From Novosphingobium pokkalii (GTDB lineage: Bacteria; Pseudomonadota; Alphaproteobacteria; Sphingomonadales; Sphingomonadaceae), in assembly GCF_014652855.1 (NCBI RefSeq), contig NZ_BMZP01000002.1, forward strand, positions 62,001 through 126,000: a stretch of 64,000 nucleotides of DNA, written 5' to 3'. The position numbers and the translations under genes are program-made. Below are positions 60,574-64,000 of this stretch, piece by piece. The notes beneath the pieces are model-generated. The model searched no databases and was not told the DNA's origin. It worked only from the letters and a program-made list of their open reading frames with translations. Positions within the stretch are counted from its first letter, which is position 1, and every line of letters begins with the position of its first letter.

Positions 60574-63500
60574 TCCGCCGGGAATGCCTCATGCTCCGTG
60601 TGGTTCCCGCGCACAGCCGGTGTAGCGGGCACGGCGGGGCTGGCCGCGCGCTTGCTCTTGTCCGCCGGTTCGGTGGACAGGACCAGCCGCGCCAGCCAGG
60701 GGCCGAGGCGCTTTTCAAACCCGTCGGCCAGGCTGAAACCGGCCGGCACGATCAGCAGGGTGAGCAGGGTGGACAGCGTCAGCCCGCCGATCACCACCGT
60801 GCCCATCGGCGCGCGCCAGCCAGCGTCGCCACCCACCGAGATGGCGGTGGGCACCATGCCCGCGATCATCGCCACGGTGGTCATGATGATCGGCTGCGCG
60901 CGCTTGTGCCCGGCTTCGGTGATCGCTTCCAGCTTGGTCTTGCCGGTTGCCATTTCCTCGATCGCGAAGTCGATCAGCAGGATCGAGTTCTTGGCCACGA
61001 TGCCGAACAGCATCAGCACGCCGATGAACACCGGCAGGCTGAGCGCCTGGCCGACGAAGCCAAGCAGCAGCAAGCCGCCGAGCGGTGCCAGGAACAGCGA
61101 GCCCATGTTGACCAACGGCGAAACGAAGCGGTGGTAGAGCAGCACCAGCACCGAGAACACCAGCAGCACGCCGGTGGCCAGCGCGATGAAGAAGTTGGTC
61201 AGCATTTCGGCCTGCCAGCGATCCTCGCCCGCCGGGGCGTTGGAAACGCCGGTCGGCAGGTTCTGCATGATCGGCAGCTTGGCAATGGCGTCCATCGCCG
61301 TGCCCTTGACCACGCCGGGCGGCAGATCGGCGCCCACGAAGATGCGGCGGTTCTGGTTGTAGCGCTGGATCGTGGTTGGACCAGAGCCGAAGGTGATGCT
61401 GGCGACGCGCGCGAGCGGCACCGACAGGCCAGTGGCGGTCTGCACCGGCAGGTTCTCGATCGTGGAAAGATCACGGCGCGAATCCAGCGGCAGCTTGACG
61501 CGGATCGGCACCTGGCGGTCCGACAGCGAGAACTTGGCGCTGTTCATGTCGATCTCGCCCTGGGTGGCGATGCGGATCGTCTGGCTCAGCGCCGAAGTGG
61601 TCACGCCGAGCGAGGCGGCCAGATCGAGATGCGGGACGATCACGATTTCCGGGCGGCGCAAGTCGGCGCTGATGCGCGGCGCCACCACCTGCTTCAAGCC
61701 ACTCATCTGCTGCACCAGGGTCTGCGCCGTGCGTTGCAGCAAGTCGGGGTCGGAACCCGACAGCATCACGCTGATCGGCCGGCCCGAACCGCCACCACCG
61801 CCGCCGCCGTTCTGGTCCTGGAACGTGACGCGGGCATCGGCAATCTGTTGCAGGCGCGGGGTCAACTCGCGCTGGAATTGCAGGCTGGTGCGCGGACGGT
61901 CCTTGCGCAGCGTGATGATGACGCGCCCGCTGCCTTCGGTGATCCGCTCCAGCGCCACGTCGATCTCGGGCTCGTTGCGGATGAGGTTGTAGACCTCGTC
62001 CACCTTGGCGGCGGTCTGGTCGATCGTGGTGCCAGGCACCATTTCCACGTTGATCTGCGAGAAATCGCTGTCGGTATCGGGGAAGAACTGCGTGGGGATG
62101 ACCACGAACATCACCCCGGTAAGCAGCAGCGCGCCAAGGCCAATGCCCATCATCCACAGGCGATGGTCGCGCAGCCGCGCCAGCACCCGGCGGCGCGGGT
62201 GCCGTGCGCGATAGGCCGCCGCCTTGCTGGTATCGAGCGACCAGCGCAGCACGGCCATGTAGCGATCCATCCATGGGCCTTCGCCATGGGGAATGTCGCG
62301 CTGGTCCCGCTTGAGGAAATAGGCCGCGACCATCGGCGTGATCATGCGCGCGACCAGCAGCGAGAACAGCACCGCAACCACGACAGTGAGGCCGAAGTTC
62401 TTGAAGAACTGGCCCGAAATGCCCGGCATCAGGCCCACCGGCAGGAACACCGCGACGATCGAGAAGGTGGTTGCCACCACCGCCAGGCCGATCTCGTCGG
62501 CCGCGTCGATCGAGGCCTGGTAGGGCGATTTGCCCATGCGGATATGCCGCACGATGTTCTCGATCTCCACGATCGCATCGTCCACCAGCACCCCCGCGAC
62601 CAGCCCCAGCGCGAGCAGCGACATCGTGTTGAGCGTGAAGCCCATCAGATGCATCACGGCAAAAGTGGGAATGGCCGAAAGCGGAATGGCGATGGCGGAA
62701 ACGAAGGTCGCGCGCCAATCGCGGAGGAAGAAGAACACCACGATCACCGCCAGCACGGCGCCTTCCACCATCGAGGACATCGAGGTGTGGTACTGCTGCT
62801 TGGTATAGTTCACGCTGGTAAACAGTTGCGTGAAGCGGACCTTGTGGCCTTGCTCGGCGGAGATCTTGTTCAGTTCCTTGACCGTCTCGTCATAGACGCT
62901 GACGTCGGATTCGCCGCGGGCGCGGGCGATGCTGAACGTCACCACCGGCTTGCCGTTGAACTTGGCGATCGAGGTGATCTCGCTGAAGCTGTCGTGCACG
63001 TCGGCGACGTCGGTAAGGCGGATGACCCGGCCGGCGGCAACCGAAATCTGCGTCTGCCCCAGGTCGAACGCCGATCGCGCATTGCCCAGCACGCGCACCG
63101 ATTGGCGCGCGCCGGCCACTTCGGCCTTGCCCCCGGCGGCGTTGAGGTTGACCTGGCGCAGGGCGTTGTTGACCTGCATCGCGGTGACACCGAACGACTT
63201 CATGCGCATCGGATCGAGCGTGACCGCGATCTCGCGGGTCACGCCGCCGGCGCGGTGCACTTCGGCCATGCCGGGAATGGCCAGAAGGCGCTTGGCAATC
63301 GTGTCGTCAACGAACCACGAAAGCTGCTCGATGGTCATGTCGTCGGCCGACACCGCCCAATAGGCGATCGGGTCGGACGAGGTTTCCGCCTTGAACACCT
63401 GCGGTTCCAGGATGCCGTCGGGCAAGTCGCCGCGCACCTGGTCCACCGCGTTCTTCACTTCGGCCACCGCACCATAGATGTCGGTGCCGATCTTGAACTG

Positions 63501-63788
63501 CACCATCGTCTGGCTGGAGCCTTCCGAGGCGGTCGAGGTGATCGTGTCCACCCCGGCGATGGTGCGCACGGCGGATTCCACGCGCTGGGTGATCTGCGTC
63601 TCGATCTCGGTCGGCGCGGCGCCGGGCTGGCTGATCTGCACGATCACCAGCGGGAATTCGATGTCGGGCTGGTTCTGCACCTTCATCATCGCGAAGGACA
63701 CCAGCCCGGCCAGGGTCAGGCCCAGGAACAGGACGATGGGAACGACCGGATTGCGGATCGACCAGGCCGAAAGATTGCGAAAGTTCAT
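60570..63788 (-). CDS. RND multidrug efflux pump permease subunit
   Basis: Inner-membrane pump of 1072 residues of the HAE1/AcrB family. It has twelve helices, with two large periplasmic loops after the first and seventh. The proton-relay helix 4 reads [18 protein letters not shown] with the paired aspartates, and [15 protein letters not shown] and [14 protein letters not shown] are family segments. The start [20 protein letters not shown] is typical. A glycine run near residue 660 lies in the porter domain. It works with the adaptor upstream (63808 onward); an outer-membrane channel is not seen in this window. Confidence 0.95.
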   Translation of the reverse strand: MNFRNLSAWSIRNPVVPIVLFLGLTLAGLVSFAMMKVQNQPDIEFPLVIVQISQPGAAPTEIETQITQRVESAVRTIAGVDTITSTASEGSSQTMVQFKIGTDIYGAVAEVKNAVDQVRGDLPDGILEPQVFKAETSSDPIAYWAVSADDMTIEQLSWFVDDTIAKRLLAIPGMAEVHRAGGVTREIAVTLDPMRMKSFGVTAMQVNNALRQVNLNAAGGKAEVAGARQSVRVLGNARSAFDLGQTQISVAAGRVIRLTDVADVHDSFSEITSIAKFNGKPVVTFSIARARGESDVSVYDETVKELNKISAEQGHKVRFTQLFTSVNYTKQQYHTSMSSMVEGAVLAVIVVFFFLRDWRATFVSAIAIPLSAIPTFAVMHLMGFTLNTMSLLALGLVAGVLVDDAIVEIENIVRHIRMGKSPYQASIDAADEIGLAVVATTFSIVAVFLPVGLMPGISGQFFKNFGLTVVVAVLFSLLVARMITPMVAAYFLKRDQRDIPHGEGPWMDRYMAVLRWSLDTSKAAAYRARHPRRRVLARLRDHRLWMMGIGLGALLLTGVMFVVIPTQFFPDTDSDFSQINVEMVPGTTIDQTAAKVDEVYNLIRNEPEIDVALERITEGSGRVIITLRKDRPRTSLQFQRELTPRLQQIADARVTFQDQNGGGGGGGSGRPISVMLSGSDPDLLQRTAQTLVQQMSGLKQVVAPRISADLRRPEIVIVPHLDLAASLGVTTSALSQTIRIATQGEIDMNSAKFSLSDRQVPIRVKLPLDSRRDLSTIENLPVQTATGLSVPLARVASITFGSGPTTIQRYNQNRRIFVGADLPPGVVKGTAMDAIAKLPIMQNLPTGVSNAPAGEDRWQAEMLTNFFIALATGVLLVFSVLVLLYHRFVSPLVNMGSLFLAPLGGLLLLGFVGQALSLPVFIGVLMLFGIVAKNSILLIDFAIEEMATGKTKLEAITEAGHKRAQPIIMTTVAMIAGMVPTAISVGGDAGWRAPMGTVVIGGLTLSTLLTLLIVPAGFSLADGFEKRLGPWLARLVLSTEPADKSKRAASPAVPATPAVRGNHTEHEAFPAE

Positions 63789-63807
63789 GGCCGTTCCCGC
63801 CTGGCGA

Positions 63808-64000
63808 TCAGTGAGCCGCGGCGCTGGTGCCGGCCATTACCGGCCGCACCGTGTCACCGGGGTTGAGGAAGCCGCCGGCGCGCAGCACGACGCGCTCGTT
63901 GCCCGAAAGCCCCTCGCGCACGACAATGCCCTGGCCGGTCACTTCGCCGATCTTGACCGCGCGGCGCGAGACCTTGTTGGCACCATCGACGACATAGACA
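63808..64000 (-). CDS. RND efflux periplasmic adaptor subunit, N-terminal part outside window
   Basis: Only the last 64 residues are inside the window. They read VYVVDGANKVSRRAVKIGEV, then LSGNERVVLRAGGFLNPGDTV, the C-terminal membrane-proximal domain of HlyD/AcrA-type adaptors. It ends 19 bases upstream of the pump gene on the same strand, the standard adaptor-pump order. The rest of the gene lies beyond the right edge. Confidence 0.88.
   Translation of the reverse strand, partial: VYVVDGANKVSRRAVKIGEVTGQGIVVREGLSGNERVVLRAGGFLNPGDTVRPVMAGTSAAAH

Noticed and set aside
60507..63866. 1119-codon open frame on the plus strand opposite the RND pump
   Set aside because: Its composition is very rich in histidine, arginine and aspartate, as expected for the complement of a GC-biased gene; the minus-strand AcrB-type protein is unambiguous.

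Overview
This is a GC-rich (about two thirds G+C by eye), gene-dense chromosomal segment of an alphaproteobacterium. The best guess is a member of the Sphingomonadales such as Novosphingobium. That guess rests on gene content and style: a compact sphingomonad-like suf operon with a short SufD, a two-gene glnK-amt unit, the bfd-bfr iron-storage pair, a DUF445 protein, a POT transporter with a long soluble insert, and frequent 4-base start/stop overlaps. No species can be named from the sequence alone. There is no insertion sequence, prophage, plasmid gene or CRISPR array; apart from intergenic repeats this is housekeeping chromosome.

Layout. 1-8.9 kb (minus strand): a PAS-GGDEF enzyme cut by the window edge, glnK-amt behind a near-perfect sigma-54 promoter, a phosphatase-like EEP protein, a hydrolase, release factor 3, a mutarotase-like protein, a LON-substrate-domain protein and a thioredoxin-TPR protein. 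9.1-13.7 kb: two tRNA-Gly genes plus a 3' remnant, adenosine kinase, a lipoprotein, DoxX, dCTP deaminase, cytidine deaminase and a GH25-like protein. 13.8-18.1 kb: rpmI-rplT-pheS-pheT. 18.3-20.3 kb: metA with a long structured leader that folds like an S-box SAM riboswitch, divergent from Fur-controlled bfd and bfr. 20.4-27.3 kb: amidohydrolase, SDR, histidinol-phosphatase-like protein, AraC regulator, prs and nadE. 27.3-33.2 kb: a Fur-box-controlled unknown gene, a phytase-like protein, a Tat-type MsrB, an ABC exporter and queG. 33.2-39.2 kb: the complete operon rrf2-sufB-(unknown)-sufC-sufD-sufS-sufT-sufA, every junction tight or overlapping. 39.3-44.4 kb: sterol-desaturase-like protein, DUF2141 protein, MFS transporter, CitE-like protein and a PAS_5-like protein. 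44.6-51.0 kb: an exported-protein quality-control group (hydrolase, M48 peptidase-TPR, DsbA-like thiol oxidoreductase, second HExxH/PDZ protein) followed by a LytS/LytTR two-component pair. 51.1-64 kb: nadC, RNase T2, GNAT, NnrU-like protein, POT transporter, ihfB, tRNA-Leu, dxs, DUF445 and an RND efflux pump running off the right edge.

Most interesting: (1) the metA leader, which has every helix of an S-box-type SAM aptamer with compensatory changes and a downstream hairpin masking the ribosome binding site; (2) two copies of a nested palindromic element that each begin exactly at a stop codon (TGAGAG), contain a hairpin with a compensatory base-pair change, and carry their 14-base central loop in opposite orientations; (3) an iron circuit in which Fur sites sit at bfd-bfr and at an uncharacterised gene at 27.4 kb; (4) the envelope protease/thiol/LytTR cluster. 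Coordinates and translations were read directly from the sequence; family assignments come from recognised motifs, and no database search was possible.
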